Positions 25,417 through 34,478 of a stretch of DNA of 39,134 nucleotides are shown here, piece after piece. Below the pieces are notes generated by a model. It did not search any database, was not told the DNA's origin, and saw only the letters and a list, made by a program, of their open reading frames with translations. The stretch comes from RPQK01 sp041946865 (GTDB taxonomy: Bacteria > Acidobacteriota > UBA6911 > RPQK01), in NCBI GenBank assembly GCA_041946865.1, contig JBHGBF010000029.1, positions 1-39,134 of the forward strand, read 5' to 3'. Position 1 is the first letter of the stretch, and every line of letters starts with the position of its first letter. The position numbers were made by a program, and so were the translations under genes.

Positions 25417-25853
25417 AAGCGCAGCGAGCGTGTTGAAAAAGCCTTTGGGCAGGGCTGTTTATGGAGTGCGGCCGCAGAAGATGCGCTTTATACACATCTC
25501 GGAACCGCTTTCCCGCATGGAGGTAGCGCCGCGCTCAGGTCCGTAGGACCGGCATGTCTATAGAAACGGGACCGGTAGGGTGCCAAGGTCCGTAGGACCG
25601 TCACGTATCTCGAAGGCGACTGAACACGTGTCGGTCCTACGGACCTTGGGTCGCCTTCGGCGCCTGTTTCTATAGACGTGCCGGTCCTACGGACCTGAGG
25701 ACACCGCCGGCTCGAAGAGGAGGTTCCGAGATGCGCATAAAGTGCAGGGCTGAAGGACTCCGATGTCTCACCAGGAGGTCCTGGCGACGGCGAACCATAA
25801 AAAAGCTCGGAGCATACAGACTATCAAACATTTTCAACAGCCTCGCTGCGCTT
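25417..25853. repeat. Large nested palindromic element between GH2 and the next gene
   Basis: The outermost arms 25417-25439 and 25831-25853 are inverted copies (21/23). Inside them, CTCGGAACC with flanks (about 25482-25508) pairs with a copy near 25718-25744. The core arms 25534-25570 and 25663-25699 match at 35 of 37 positions (CTCAGGTCCGTAGGACCGGC). The innermost pair carries two more GGTCCGTAGGACC copies. It fills the 489-base gap 25397-25885, with no gene seen. The folded RNA could end or attenuate the upstream message. Confidence 0.8.
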
Positions 25854-25885
25854 GCGGGTGTTACGGTGTGCCGTAGGAGGACAAT

Positions 25886-28264
25886 GTGAAGCAGATCAGT
25901 CAAGTTCTTGCTCTCTTTGCGATCGGCTTCGCCCTGCTTGGCCCCGCCCTCTGTGTGGCCGGTACAGACGCGCCTGTCCTCGTGCTCTCTTCCCAGAATC
26001 CCGCGGTCCTGGTTCTGCCAACTCCGGCGGACGGACTGGTCCGCCTCGGAGCAGACGCCCTTGCGCGCTACATAACCGCGGTCACAGGGGTGGCCCCTAA
26101 GGAGCTTGCGTCTGCCATCGAAGGTCACACCCCAATCGTCTTCGCCCTGGCGGCCTTCCCCTACATGCGCCCGGACGGCTATCGCCTGGAAATCACCGGC
26201 CAGCCGGGCAGGGAGGCCATCCGGGTAACGGCCCCCTCGACGGCCGGCCTCAAGTACGGCGCGTACCGCTTGATCAGGGAAATGCGCCAGCAGGGGAGGG
26301 AGATTCAAGTGCCACCCCTTCAGATCGAGGCCAGTCCCTGGGTGAAGACACGCGAGCTTTTTGTCGCGGAGATCGAATGGCACCCGACGGAGGGCGAGAA
26401 AGCGCATCTCGAAGAACTGCACCGGGCCTTCGACTGGCCGCACTGGGAGAATCAGCGGCTGGATACCTACGTCGACCTGGTCGACTGGATGGGCTACAAC
26501 TCGCTGCAGCTGATGGATCTCGAGTCGATCGCGAAGATGGCCGGCGTTGATCGGGAAGTCCTGACGGCCAAAACCAGCTCGATGTACCGGCGGGCGCGCA
26601 GCCACGGTATGTCGACCGCCTTCTTCCTCTGGACGCAATCCGGGCTCAAGCACGGCCGACCGGACAACTGTCCCCGGGCGCCAGACGAGATGGAGGACAT
26701 CCGCGCTCATTGGGACTACCTGTTCGCGAACCATGGGAACCTGGTCGATCGCTGGATCCTCCACTGGGCAGACCCGGGCGGATGCGCCCGCAACGGCTGC
26801 ACGATCAACACCACGCAACTGCTCGCCAACGAGTTTGGCCGAAGGCTTCGCAGCCGCAGCCTCCCGGGCGTCACGAGCTACAGTCTCTGGGCGCTGCGCT
26901 GGCACGCCGGGAAATCGGGTGTGTGGGACGGGTTCCAGGATTGGCGGTCAGTGGTCAACTCGGGCCTCCTGGACCCCGAAATCGGCATCAACCTCGGGCG
27001 TTACTACAAGGCCGAAATCGCCGAGGCGATTCGCGCGCAGAATCGGAGGACGGGAGTCTGGGGCTGGTACACAAACGATTTCGAAACCCATCCGGCTCTT
27101 CACGTCCACGACCTGATCCTCCAGAATGAATTCGGCCAGATCCCGCACAGCGCCGGCACGGTTCTGGACTGGTATAGCCTGGAAGACAACAACCACCTGC
27201 TCGACCTTCCCAGCCTCTACGTCGGCGCACAGATGCTTTGGGATCGAACCGCCTCGGCCAAGGAAGCCCTTCACGGCTTTTGCGAGGCCCTGTGGGGCCC
27301 GGCGGCCGACTCTGTTTTCGAGGCCCTTCAGGCGATATCACAAGTCCGCTGCGGACCCGGGGAACCGTGGGTCACGAGGGACTGGTGGCCCGAAAGTTAC
27401 ATGTGCCGGCTGGGGAGAGGATCAGACGACCCGGAAACGGATTTCCGAGTTTCGGACGAAGCCCTGAAGAAGCTGGACGCCGCGAAGATCGACCCCGGTT
27501 TCGTGCCCAAGATGCCTCTCCTCGTCGATCCGCAGGAATTCCTTGAACTCATCCGTTTCCAGCTGGTCCGCGTCAGGGACTTCGCGGCAGTCAGGACCGC
27601 TTATCAGCAGGCGCTTGAGCCTGCTGATGCCGGAAGGTTCGGCGAAACGAAAGCCAAAATGAGCCGGCTGCCGGAATTCAGCGATGTCCTGCCGAAGGGC
27701 TACGGCGCCGGACTCGAGCTTTACTACGACAAGATACTCCGCGGTTTTGCGGGCGCCTGGCTGGAGCGCAGTCCGGAGGGGAACCTGGCTCTGGGAGCAA
27801 AAACGACGGCCGGCAGCTGTTTCAATGGCGATCCGCGCTTCTCGCCCGAGATGGCCGTCAACGGCCTGACCTGTGAGATCCGCGAGCAGGGGTGGATGGC
27901 GGACCGTTCAGGAGCGGAGTGGTTGAAGATCGACCTTGGGTCGCCAACGACGGTTCGCTCCGTACGTGTCTACGGGAGAGGATGCCGGCGGGAGTTCTGG
28001 GAAAACAACGTTGTCTCTCCGATAACCTCGGTGAAGGTCTACTGGGCAAGCTCGGATCCCGACCCTCGGAACGGCAGTGTGGGGGCTGACGAGGCAGGCT
28101 ACTCGCTTCTCGGAGGCTTCGAGAAGTGGTCACCCGGCAGCGACCCGCTCGCCTTCCGGGATGTCCTGGCAGCCTCTCCGATCTCCTCGCGCTATATCAA
28201 GCTGGTGTTCGAGACCCCGCCCGGCCAATCCAATCCGGGCTGCGGGGAGATCGAGGTCCGCTGA
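25886..28264 (+). CDS. Secreted GH67 N-domain-type hydrolase with C-terminal discoidin domain
   Basis: The protein is 792 aa. The start is GTG 25886 with AGGAGG 5 bases before it; the overlapping ATG at 25884 would meet TGA at once. The signal peptide is LALFAIGFALLGPALCVAG. Residues ~30-145 are the GH67/GH20-like N-terminal alpha/beta domain (RLGADALARYITAVTGV). The barrel shares LVDWMGYNSLQLMDL, VWGWYTNDFETHP, LYVGAQMLWDR and PGFVPKMPLL with the 5412 paralogue. Residues ~630-790 are an F5/8-type (discoidin, CBM32-like) domain: NLALGAKTTAGSCFNGDPRF, WLKIDLGSPTTVRSVRVYG, and a final YIKLVFETPP. It probably attacks a polysaccharide side chain; bond specificity is unknown. Confidence 0.72.
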   Translation: MKQISQVLALFAIGFALLGPALCVAGTDAPVLVLSSQNPAVLVLPTPADGLVRLGADALARYITAVTGVAPKELASAIEGHTPIVFALAAFPYMRPDGYRLEITGQPGREAIRVTAPSTAGLKYGAYRLIREMRQQGREIQVPPLQIEASPWVKTRELFVAEIEWHPTEGEKAHLEELHRAFDWPHWENQRLDTYVDLVDWMGYNSLQLMDLESIAKMAGVDREVLTAKTSSMYRRARSHGMSTAFFLWTQSGLKHGRPDNCPRAPDEMEDIRAHWDYLFANHGNLVDRWILHWADPGGCARNGCTINTTQLLANEFGRRLRSRSLPGVTSYSLWALRWHAGKSGVWDGFQDWRSVVNSGLLDPEIGINLGRYYKAEIAEAIRAQNRRTGVWGWYTNDFETHPALHVHDLILQNEFGQIPHSAGTVLDWYSLEDNNHLLDLPSLYVGAQMLWDRTASAKEALHGFCEALWGPAADSVFEALQAISQVRCGPGEPWVTRDWWPESYMCRLGRGSDDPETDFRVSDEALKKLDAAKIDPGFVPKMPLLVDPQEFLELIRFQLVRVRDFAAVRTAYQQALEPADAGRFGETKAKMSRLPEFSDVLPKGYGAGLELYYDKILRGFAGAWLERSPEGNLALGAKTTAGSCFNGDPRFSPEMAVNGLTCEIREQGWMADRSGAEWLKIDLGSPTTVRSVRVYGRGCRREFWENNVVSPITSVKVYWASSDPDPRNGSVGADEAGYSLLGGFEKWSPGSDPLAFRDVLAASPISSRYIKLVFETPPGQSNPGCGEIEVR

Positions 28265-28373
28265 ACACATGGGATTACGGCGGCCGGAATAGTGGTGGAT
28301 CTATCCATGCTCAAGGACGGGGAGCTGCTCAAGTCCCGTGGTCTCGGATGCCGGTTTCACAGGGGAGGATTGC

Positions 28374-30725
28374 ATGTCTCGAACAACGCTTCGTCTGTCA
28401 TCACTCGTCATGCTGACCGCGGTCGAGTGCCTGTTCCTGCTGCAGATGGGGACGACTTCGCTCGGGGCTGGCAAACGCCTCCTCAACCTCGAGAACCAGT
28501 TCCTCTCGGTTCACGTCGACAGCCAGGACGGGTCGATCCAAAAGGTCGTCAACAAGGAACTTGGCGAGTCCTACGATTTCGAGTCGACCGGTTTCAGCGT
28601 GACCATCGACGGGGCGACCTTGAAGTCCGAGCGCAGCCACAAGCTGCTCGCGGAACCAAATCGCCTGGTTCTGACCTTCGATTACCCCGGACTAACCATT
28701 GACCTGCATTACGAGATGCCGCCAGCCAAGGGCTTCCTCGAGAAGTGGGTCGAGACCAGGGCGAAACAGCCTAAAGCTTTCTTCCTGGAAACCGTTCTGC
28801 TCGAGGACGCTCGGTCACGGTCCTTCAGGGAAATCCACTTTCACGACGACAACACCATCTGGCGCTGCCCGATCAACCTCTTCCTCCGGGGCCGACGTGG
28901 CGGCTGCTTTGCAGGAATCGAGTACCCGTACTGGGACTACGCAATCGAAAAGAATCGCGCCTTTCGGCTCGGGTACCGGCCGAAACACGAGGTCCCGGCC
29001 GGTGAGCGCCACTCGAGTGAGAAGTACTTCCTGGGCGTGTTCCGACGCGAAGGCATTTCCCGTTACTCCCACGGTCCGTACCCCGGCCGGGTCAACGCGC
29101 CCTATCTAAACTGGAAGGGAACCGGCCTCTCCCAGCACTTCCCCGAAAGCAAGATTCCTGAACAGGCGGTCGAAGCGGAATCGCTGGATTGGGGAGAGGT
29201 CTGGGCCATGCAGGAGTTCATGCGTCACGTCCTGCCGGAACTGCCGCTTCCGGAGGACGGCTACCGGATCTGGCAAAACGGCTGGTGGGCCGGCCTCTTC
29301 AAACTCGATACGGCCCAGTTGGAGCTTCTCAAGGCAGCGGGAATCAAGGACGTCATGACGGCCCACACCTGGTACGGCCAGGGAATGCACCCGATGGAGG
29401 AACCCTACCTGCGGAACATGGGGATTGAACCGCCCGGCTTTCCCCTGCCGCGCGGCCCAGTCAGCCAGACCGGGAAGATCGCGCTCGACAGCCCTGCCTT
29501 TCACAACGAGAGTCGGAACTTCGGGCTCGAGTATGAAGACCCCGAAGAGTTCGAAAGCGAGTTCCGGGCGCCAAAGATCTTCGAGGACTATGTCGACTAC
29601 GGCCGCAAGATCGGCGTTCACGTCGACAGCTTTGCCCTGCCCGGCATCTACTTTAAGAACCGACCCGACTGGCTCTCGGTCGACGAAAAGGGGCAGCCGA
29701 GCCTGTACATCTTCGGCCGCCGGACCTCATGCCCCGCGTCCGATGACTACATGCGGTTCCTCCTTCGCCTTCATGTCCACGTGTTCGAGAAGTACCAGCC
29801 GCGCTGGTGGGGCTGGGACGGCCGCTGGATGAGTCACTGGGACGTGGCCCTGACGAGGCCGGGCGGACAAGGAGTGGGTCCGGACCCCTGCTATGCGCCC
29901 AACCACGGGCACCTGCGGGGCGACAACTACTACCGCGAGTGGAAGAATATCAACGCCTTCCTGGCGGAGCTGCGGAAGCGCTTCCCGAGGATGTGCCTGG
30001 AGCAGTACCTTGGCCTGAAGAGGGGCGGTCCCTGGGCTCTGCGCTACCTCAACGCTGACGACAACTACTACGAAACCAGCGGGGCCGACATAAACAGATT
30101 CCAGGCCTGGCACAATCAGAACGACCGATTCCGCCCCAATTACAAGAATTACGCGGCAGTGTTCGGAGAATCGCCGCAGGATTTCCAGCTCAACGTGATC
30201 GCGGCGATCAGCGCGACCACATACTGCCAGATCGGACCAGGCTTCAAGGGGCTGGCCCTGCCGGAGAACCGGGAGTTCCTTCGGAAGTGGAGGGACTGGG
30301 CTAGCCGCAACTACGAGTATCTGAAAGTCAAGCGCGACCTCTTCGGCTGTCCCGGCTACGTACCGATCGACGGGAGCGCGCACGTCATCGGAAACCGGGG
30401 GTTTATTTTCCTGTTCCCAGGCGGAATGGGAGCTCACGATCCCGAGTTGAAAAGGAAGGCATCCGAACTGGGAAAGGCGACGCGCGCCTCGATTCCCCTG
30501 AACAGATGGATAGGGCTGAAGACAGATCCAGGTCAGAAGCTGCGAATCAGAGAGGTCTATCCCATGGAAGGTCGGGTGCTGGGCGTTTACCGATACGGCG
30601 AGGATTTCCTCTGCGACGTGCCCCGGGACTCAGCTCTCGTGCTCGCCATCGAGCCGGTATCGAAGCAGGAAAAGATCACCGCTCCGGTATTACCGGGAAA
30701 CGCGGCTGTCCTGAAAGCCTTTTGA
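28374..30725 (+). CDS. Secreted GH-D-like protein, paralogue of 16287
   Basis: The protein is 783 aa from ATG 28374, which has GGGGAGGA 5 bases upstream; the longer reading to 28338 lacks a ribosome site. Signal peptide LSSLVMLTAVECLFLL. An N-terminal beta domain (~30-260) precedes a barrel with WQNGWWAGLFKLD, RWWGWDGRWMSHWD, APNHGHLRGDNYY, MCLEQYLGLKRGGPW and FQAWHNQNDRF, all with counterparts in the 16287 protein. The C-terminus is shorter and lacks that protein's extra sandwich domain. The conserved WDG Asp is a candidate nucleophile. Relation to GH36/GH27 is distant; activity is not assigned. Confidence 0.6.
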   Translation: MSRTTLRLSSLVMLTAVECLFLLQMGTTSLGAGKRLLNLENQFLSVHVDSQDGSIQKVVNKELGESYDFESTGFSVTIDGATLKSERSHKLLAEPNRLVLTFDYPGLTIDLHYEMPPAKGFLEKWVETRAKQPKAFFLETVLLEDARSRSFREIHFHDDNTIWRCPINLFLRGRRGGCFAGIEYPYWDYAIEKNRAFRLGYRPKHEVPAGERHSSEKYFLGVFRREGISRYSHGPYPGRVNAPYLNWKGTGLSQHFPESKIPEQAVEAESLDWGEVWAMQEFMRHVLPELPLPEDGYRIWQNGWWAGLFKLDTAQLELLKAAGIKDVMTAHTWYGQGMHPMEEPYLRNMGIEPPGFPLPRGPVSQTGKIALDSPAFHNESRNFGLEYEDPEEFESEFRAPKIFEDYVDYGRKIGVHVDSFALPGIYFKNRPDWLSVDEKGQPSLYIFGRRTSCPASDDYMRFLLRLHVHVFEKYQPRWWGWDGRWMSHWDVALTRPGGQGVGPDPCYAPNHGHLRGDNYYREWKNINAFLAELRKRFPRMCLEQYLGLKRGGPWALRYLNADDNYYETSGADINRFQAWHNQNDRFRPNYKNYAAVFGESPQDFQLNVIAAISATTYCQIGPGFKGLALPENREFLRKWRDWASRNYEYLKVKRDLFGCPGYVPIDGSAHVIGNRGFIFLFPGGMGAHDPELKRKASELGKATRASIPLNRWIGLKTDPGQKLRIREVYPMEGRVLGVYRYGEDFLCDVPRDSALVLAIEPVSKQEKITAPVLPGNAAVLKAF

Positions 30726-30797
30726 GAGGCGCCCTATGCGAGAGATCGCCCCCGATCGCGAAGGACGTCTTGGACAATCTGAAGGAGGGGTTTAGTC

Positions 30798-31649
30798 ATG
30801 CGCAGGCTGGCCTCTGTCTTTGCAGTGGTTTCGGTAGCGATGACGGCGTTTGGGACTCAGCCGGTTCAGGCTCAGGAGAAGGTCTACGCGTACTGCGTCG
30901 AGCTCGGCGTGCCGGGTGTCACCCAACGACCCGTGTCCGAACTGACCAGGCTCGTCAGGGAGAGTGGCTTCGACGGAATCGGCTTCCCGATACTGGTCAA
31001 CCCGGAGCTCGATGAAACGCTGCGAGCCTCTGACGAGGCCGGGCTGAAGGTCTACGTGTTGCACGTACCAATCAAGTTCGGCCCGGACGGCGCACAGTAC
31101 GACTCCAGGTCTCGGGAGAGCATCCTGAAGCTCAAGGGTCGGCCGGTCACGATCGTGGTCACCCTGGGAGGTCTGAAACCAGGTGATCCGGAGGGGATGG
31201 AGCCGGCGGTGCGGGCGCTGCGTGAGTTGGGTGACGTGGCCGCCCAGGCAGGCGTCAGGATTTCCCTTTACAACCACCTCGACACGTGGAACGAAAGCGT
31301 CGCGCAAAATATCGAAGTGGTCCGGAAGGTCAACCACCCGCAGGTTGGCTACAACTTCAACGTCTCCCACTGGGTCCCGCTCGAAGGGGACAAGGACTAC
31401 CGGCCGCTGTTACGGGCCAATGCCGACAAGCTCTTCTGCCTGATCATCTGCGGGTCTCAGATCGGGGGCAAGGGTCAGGTCCTGCCACTGGGCCAAGGCA
31501 ACTTTGACAACCGTGCGCTGCTGAAGAGCGTGAGGGAGATCGGCTACAAGGGGCCCATCGGGATAATGTTCTACAGTATTCCCGGCGATCCCAACGACCT
31601 GCTGAATCAGGCGATGAAGACGTGGAAGTCCTGGCAGCCGGCCTGGTAG
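30798..31649 (+). CDS. Exported TIM-barrel sugar isomerase/epimerase-like protein
   Basis: The protein is 283 aa from ATG 30798, with GAAGGAGG ahead and a signal peptide (SVFAVVSVAMTAFGTQPVQAQ). It belongs to the xylose-isomerase-like (AP endonuclease 2) barrels: ELTRLVRESGFDGIGFPI, ISLYNHLDTWNES, PQVGYNFNVSHW and GPIGIMFY. Metal-site residues of the family (Glu/His/Asp) are only partly apparent: NHLD and SHW are seen. Such exported proteins often occur with Gfo/Idh/MocA dehydrogenases and may act on 3-keto sugars. The exact reaction is inference. Confidence 0.75.
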   Translation: MRRLASVFAVVSVAMTAFGTQPVQAQEKVYAYCVELGVPGVTQRPVSELTRLVRESGFDGIGFPILVNPELDETLRASDEAGLKVYVLHVPIKFGPDGAQYDSRSRESILKLKGRPVTIVVTLGGLKPGDPEGMEPAVRALRELGDVAAQAGVRISLYNHLDTWNESVAQNIEVVRKVNHPQVGYNFNVSHWVPLEGDKDYRPLLRANADKLFCLIICGSQIGGKGQVLPLGQGNFDNRALLKSVREIGYKGPIGIMFYSIPGDPNDLLNQAMKTWKSWQPAW

Positions 31650-31680
31650 CCGCTTTAGAACCGATCAGATGGAGGACCAG

Positions 31681-34257
31681 ATGAAACCGATGCTGTTGCT
31701 CATCGCCTTACTCACGGTTCCGCTCGAGGCGGGAACCACGCTGGATTTTTACTTTGGTCACCAGGCGGTCGCCGATCGGCACGGGGTGATTGCCCCCTGG
31801 TACAAGGGCCAGAACGGGCAGTACGACTACCGGGTGAGGGTTGCCGCCGAGACGCTGAAGCGTTACCCATGGGCAATGCCGCCAAAGGTTCTGAAGCCGG
31901 CGCCCGAATATGTTTACAGCGGCCATTGGAACATCGATGACAACGGGACCATCATGGCCATCGCGGACACGGAATGGATGAACGGGGATCTGGGCCAGCG
32001 GGCGGCTTTCATCCTCGGGAGCCTGATCGACTACTACCAATACACGGGAGACCCGGCGAGCTTCGCGCCGATCACCCTGATGGCCGACTACCTGACGACC
32101 TCCTGCCAGACTCCTCCCACCCACGCCTGGCCGAACATGCTGATCAGCGTACCTACCATGGGTACCGTTTATGGACCCTGCAAGATCGGGACAAGTGACA
32201 CCCTGAAGGACCGCCACGGCAAGATTCAGCTCGACACCGTCGGCGAGATCGGGCTCGAGCTAGTGCGAGCCTATGAGCTGACTGGGAACGTCCGCTGGTA
32301 CGAGGCAGCGAAGCGCTGGGCGGACCTGCTGGCGGCCAACCGGCGGAAGGAGCCGGGCGTCTCACCCTGGGGCCGATACGCGAACAACGCCCGCGGAACA
32401 GGGATGAACGGGCCGCAGAACGGGACCGTGGCGATGATCCTTTTGTTTTTCGATGAGTTGATCAGGACGGGTTACTCGGGTCCTGGCGGCAGCATCGTCG
32501 CCGCCCGTGATGCCGGCCGTGCCTACCTGCGCGACATCGTCCTCCCCAACTGGACGGTCCGGGACGCCTGGGGACGCAATTTCTGGGACTGGGAGTGCCA
32601 CACGGCCGACCTCTACGGCGCGGAGTTCTCTTCCCTGTACCTGATGCAGAACAAAGACTATTTCGAGAACTGGGAACGGGATGCGCGGAACATCTTGAGC
32701 CTCTTCGTTCACATGGCATGTGTGAACCCGGCGTCCAAGGCCGAGGTCTACCACGGCGCCTGGGCGTATCCCGAGTCAACTTCCTGCTGCAGCACTTCAC
32801 TCTGGTATTCCACGCTCGAGATCGCCAGCGTGTTTGCCCGCTACGCCGTTGAAGCCGACAGCGAGTGGGCCCGCGAAATCGCCCGCCGTTCAGGCATCCT
32901 GGCCACTTACGACCCGAAGGAAAACGGACAAACGATGGACGCTCTCGAAGGGGGAGTGATCGTCAACAAGGACTGGTTCAAGATCGCGCACCCCATGGCG
33001 CTTCGCTACGTCCTGCGGCTCATGGCCTGGCTGCCCGAGATTGCCGGGGCCAACCGGGAAAACCACATCATGCGCTCCTCGGGAGTCGTGCGGCGAGTCA
33101 CTTACGACAAGGGTAAAGTGGCGTACTCGACTTTCGACGCGCCAGCGCGTTCGATCGACGTCCTCCGTCTCTCCTTCACGCCGTTGTCGGTGACCGCGAA
33201 CGGAAGGCCCCTGTCGCTGAAATCGGATGCGGCCACGAACGGCTACCAGGTCAAACCTCTGCCCGGCGGCGATTGTATCGTCTCAATCCGCCACGACAAC
33301 GCAACGGACATTGTCGTTGAGGGACCGGACCCTCAGAAATCAGTGGAAGCCGCGCAGATGACCTTCACCGGAAGCTGGGCTGTCAAACGTCACGAAGGCG
33401 AACCAACAGGCGACAGCCGGGTGAGCAACCAGGCCGGCGCGACCGCCGGCTACCAGTTCGTCGGGAACCAGGTACGAGTCATCGGGTCCGTCGGTGAAAC
33501 AGGGGGGCTGGCCGAGGTCTACCTGGACAACGTCAGGCAACTTGTACCCATCGATTGCTACAGTCCGGTCGGAATTGGCCGCCAGGTCCTCTACTGGCGG
33601 AACGGCCTGGAAAACGGGACTCACACGCTGAAAATCGTCGTCCGGGGCGAAGGCAACCCGGTCGCGAAGGGCCGGGACGTTATGATCGACGGGATCCAGT
33701 CGTCAGACGCGGCGGGGGACAGCGGTTTTGGCGAGGGCGGAGGGCCGACCGGCGCGCAGCGATTCGCGTTCGGGCTCCGCGACCGCCAGGACTATGTGGA
33801 TAAGGCAGGCAAAAGCTGGAAGCCCGGACTGGAGTGCATCGTTCGAACGGGCAACGACACGGATGTCGTCACCAAAGCGTGGATGACCGACCCCTGGCCG
33901 ACAGTTGTAGAGTCGACGGCTGATCCCATGCTTTTCCGCCACTGGATCTACGGCAAGGAGATCATCCTCAACGTGACCGTGGGACCAGGCACTTACGACG
34001 TCAACCTGCGGTTTGCCGACAACGAGGTGGACGGGCCGGGTCAGCGGACCATGACGGTGGACATCAACGGGGAGACCGTGGCCCAGGGGCTGGATGCCTG
34101 GGCCAAGGCCGGCGCGCGCGCCACGGCGACAGACGTGGTCTTCAAAGCCGTCAAGCCGAAAAACGGCGCCATCGCCATCCGCCTGACCGGTGAGCAAATC
34201 GCGCAGAGGCAATGCGATGCGTTTATTAACGCCCTGGAGGTGACTCCGGCAAGGTAG
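31681..34257 (+). CDS. Secreted GH127-like protein with C-terminal malectin domain
   Basis: The protein is 858 aa from ATG 31681; GGAGG at 31671-31675 decides this start over the one 12 bases upstream. Signal peptide KPMLLLIALLTVPLEA. The N-terminal ~500 residues look like an (alpha/alpha)6 barrel of the beta-L-arabinofuranosidase (GH127/DUF1680) kind: GSLIDYYQYTGDP, VRWYEAAKRWADLLAA and STSCCSTSLWYSTLEIASVFARY. C369-C370, with E305 and C306 in WDWECH, recall the zinc/cysteine site of GH127. A sandwich follows, then a malectin-like domain from ~690 (FAFGLRDRQDYVD, GPGTYDVNLRFADNE, CDAFINALEV). It is the last gene of the cluster. GH127 assignment is moderate. Confidence 0.68.
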   Translation: MKPMLLLIALLTVPLEAGTTLDFYFGHQAVADRHGVIAPWYKGQNGQYDYRVRVAAETLKRYPWAMPPKVLKPAPEYVYSGHWNIDDNGTIMAIADTEWMNGDLGQRAAFILGSLIDYYQYTGDPASFAPITLMADYLTTSCQTPPTHAWPNMLISVPTMGTVYGPCKIGTSDTLKDRHGKIQLDTVGEIGLELVRAYELTGNVRWYEAAKRWADLLAANRRKEPGVSPWGRYANNARGTGMNGPQNGTVAMILLFFDELIRTGYSGPGGSIVAARDAGRAYLRDIVLPNWTVRDAWGRNFWDWECHTADLYGAEFSSLYLMQNKDYFENWERDARNILSLFVHMACVNPASKAEVYHGAWAYPESTSCCSTSLWYSTLEIASVFARYAVEADSEWAREIARRSGILATYDPKENGQTMDALEGGVIVNKDWFKIAHPMALRYVLRLMAWLPEIAGANRENHIMRSSGVVRRVTYDKGKVAYSTFDAPARSIDVLRLSFTPLSVTANGRPLSLKSDAATNGYQVKPLPGGDCIVSIRHDNATDIVVEGPDPQKSVEAAQMTFTGSWAVKRHEGEPTGDSRVSNQAGATAGYQFVGNQVRVIGSVGETGGLAEVYLDNVRQLVPIDCYSPVGIGRQVLYWRNGLENGTHTLKIVVRGEGNPVAKGRDVMIDGIQSSDAAGDSGFGEGGGPTGAQRFAFGLRDRQDYVDKAGKSWKPGLECIVRTGNDTDVVTKAWMTDPWPTVVESTADPMLFRHWIYGKEIILNVTVGPGTYDVNLRFADNEVDGPGQRTMTVDINGETVAQGLDAWAKAGARATATDVVFKAVKPKNGAIAIRLTGEQIAQRQCDAFINALEVTPAR

Positions 34258-34298
34258 TGTTGTGGCACAGCCGCCGTCCTTCCAACACCGTCCGAAAC

Positions 34299-34442
34299 CC
34301 TGGGCTACGTGGAGTTGTGAGGGCATCTTGCGCCCTTTCAGGGCTATGCTCCAAGACCGTCCGAAACCCAGAGCGGAGCGCTTTTTTGCGTAGCCCTGGG
34401 CTTCGTCCGCCACGGGGGCTCCAGCCCTGAAAGGGCGCAAGA
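34299..34442. repeat. Palindromic repeat between convergent genes
   Basis: The arms TCTTGCGCCCTTTCAGGGCT (34326-34345) and AGCCCTGAAAGGGCGCAAGA (34423-34442) are perfect inverted copies. GTCCGAAACCC occurs twice and CTGGGCTACG pairs with CGTAGCCCTGGG. The core GCCCTGAAAGGGCGCAA is also in the 21961-22193 repeat. It lies between the ends of the GH127-like and GH43-like genes, where it may end transcription from both sides. No gene in 34258-34478. Confidence 0.7.
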
Positions 34443-34478
34443 CAAGAAGCAGCAGAGACATCGTTCCATGGCTCGCGC

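Noticed and set aside
25534..25699. CRISPR-like array from repeated GGTCCGTAGGACC
   Set aside because: Copies are in opposite orientations forming nested hairpins, spacers are irregular and no cas gene is present.
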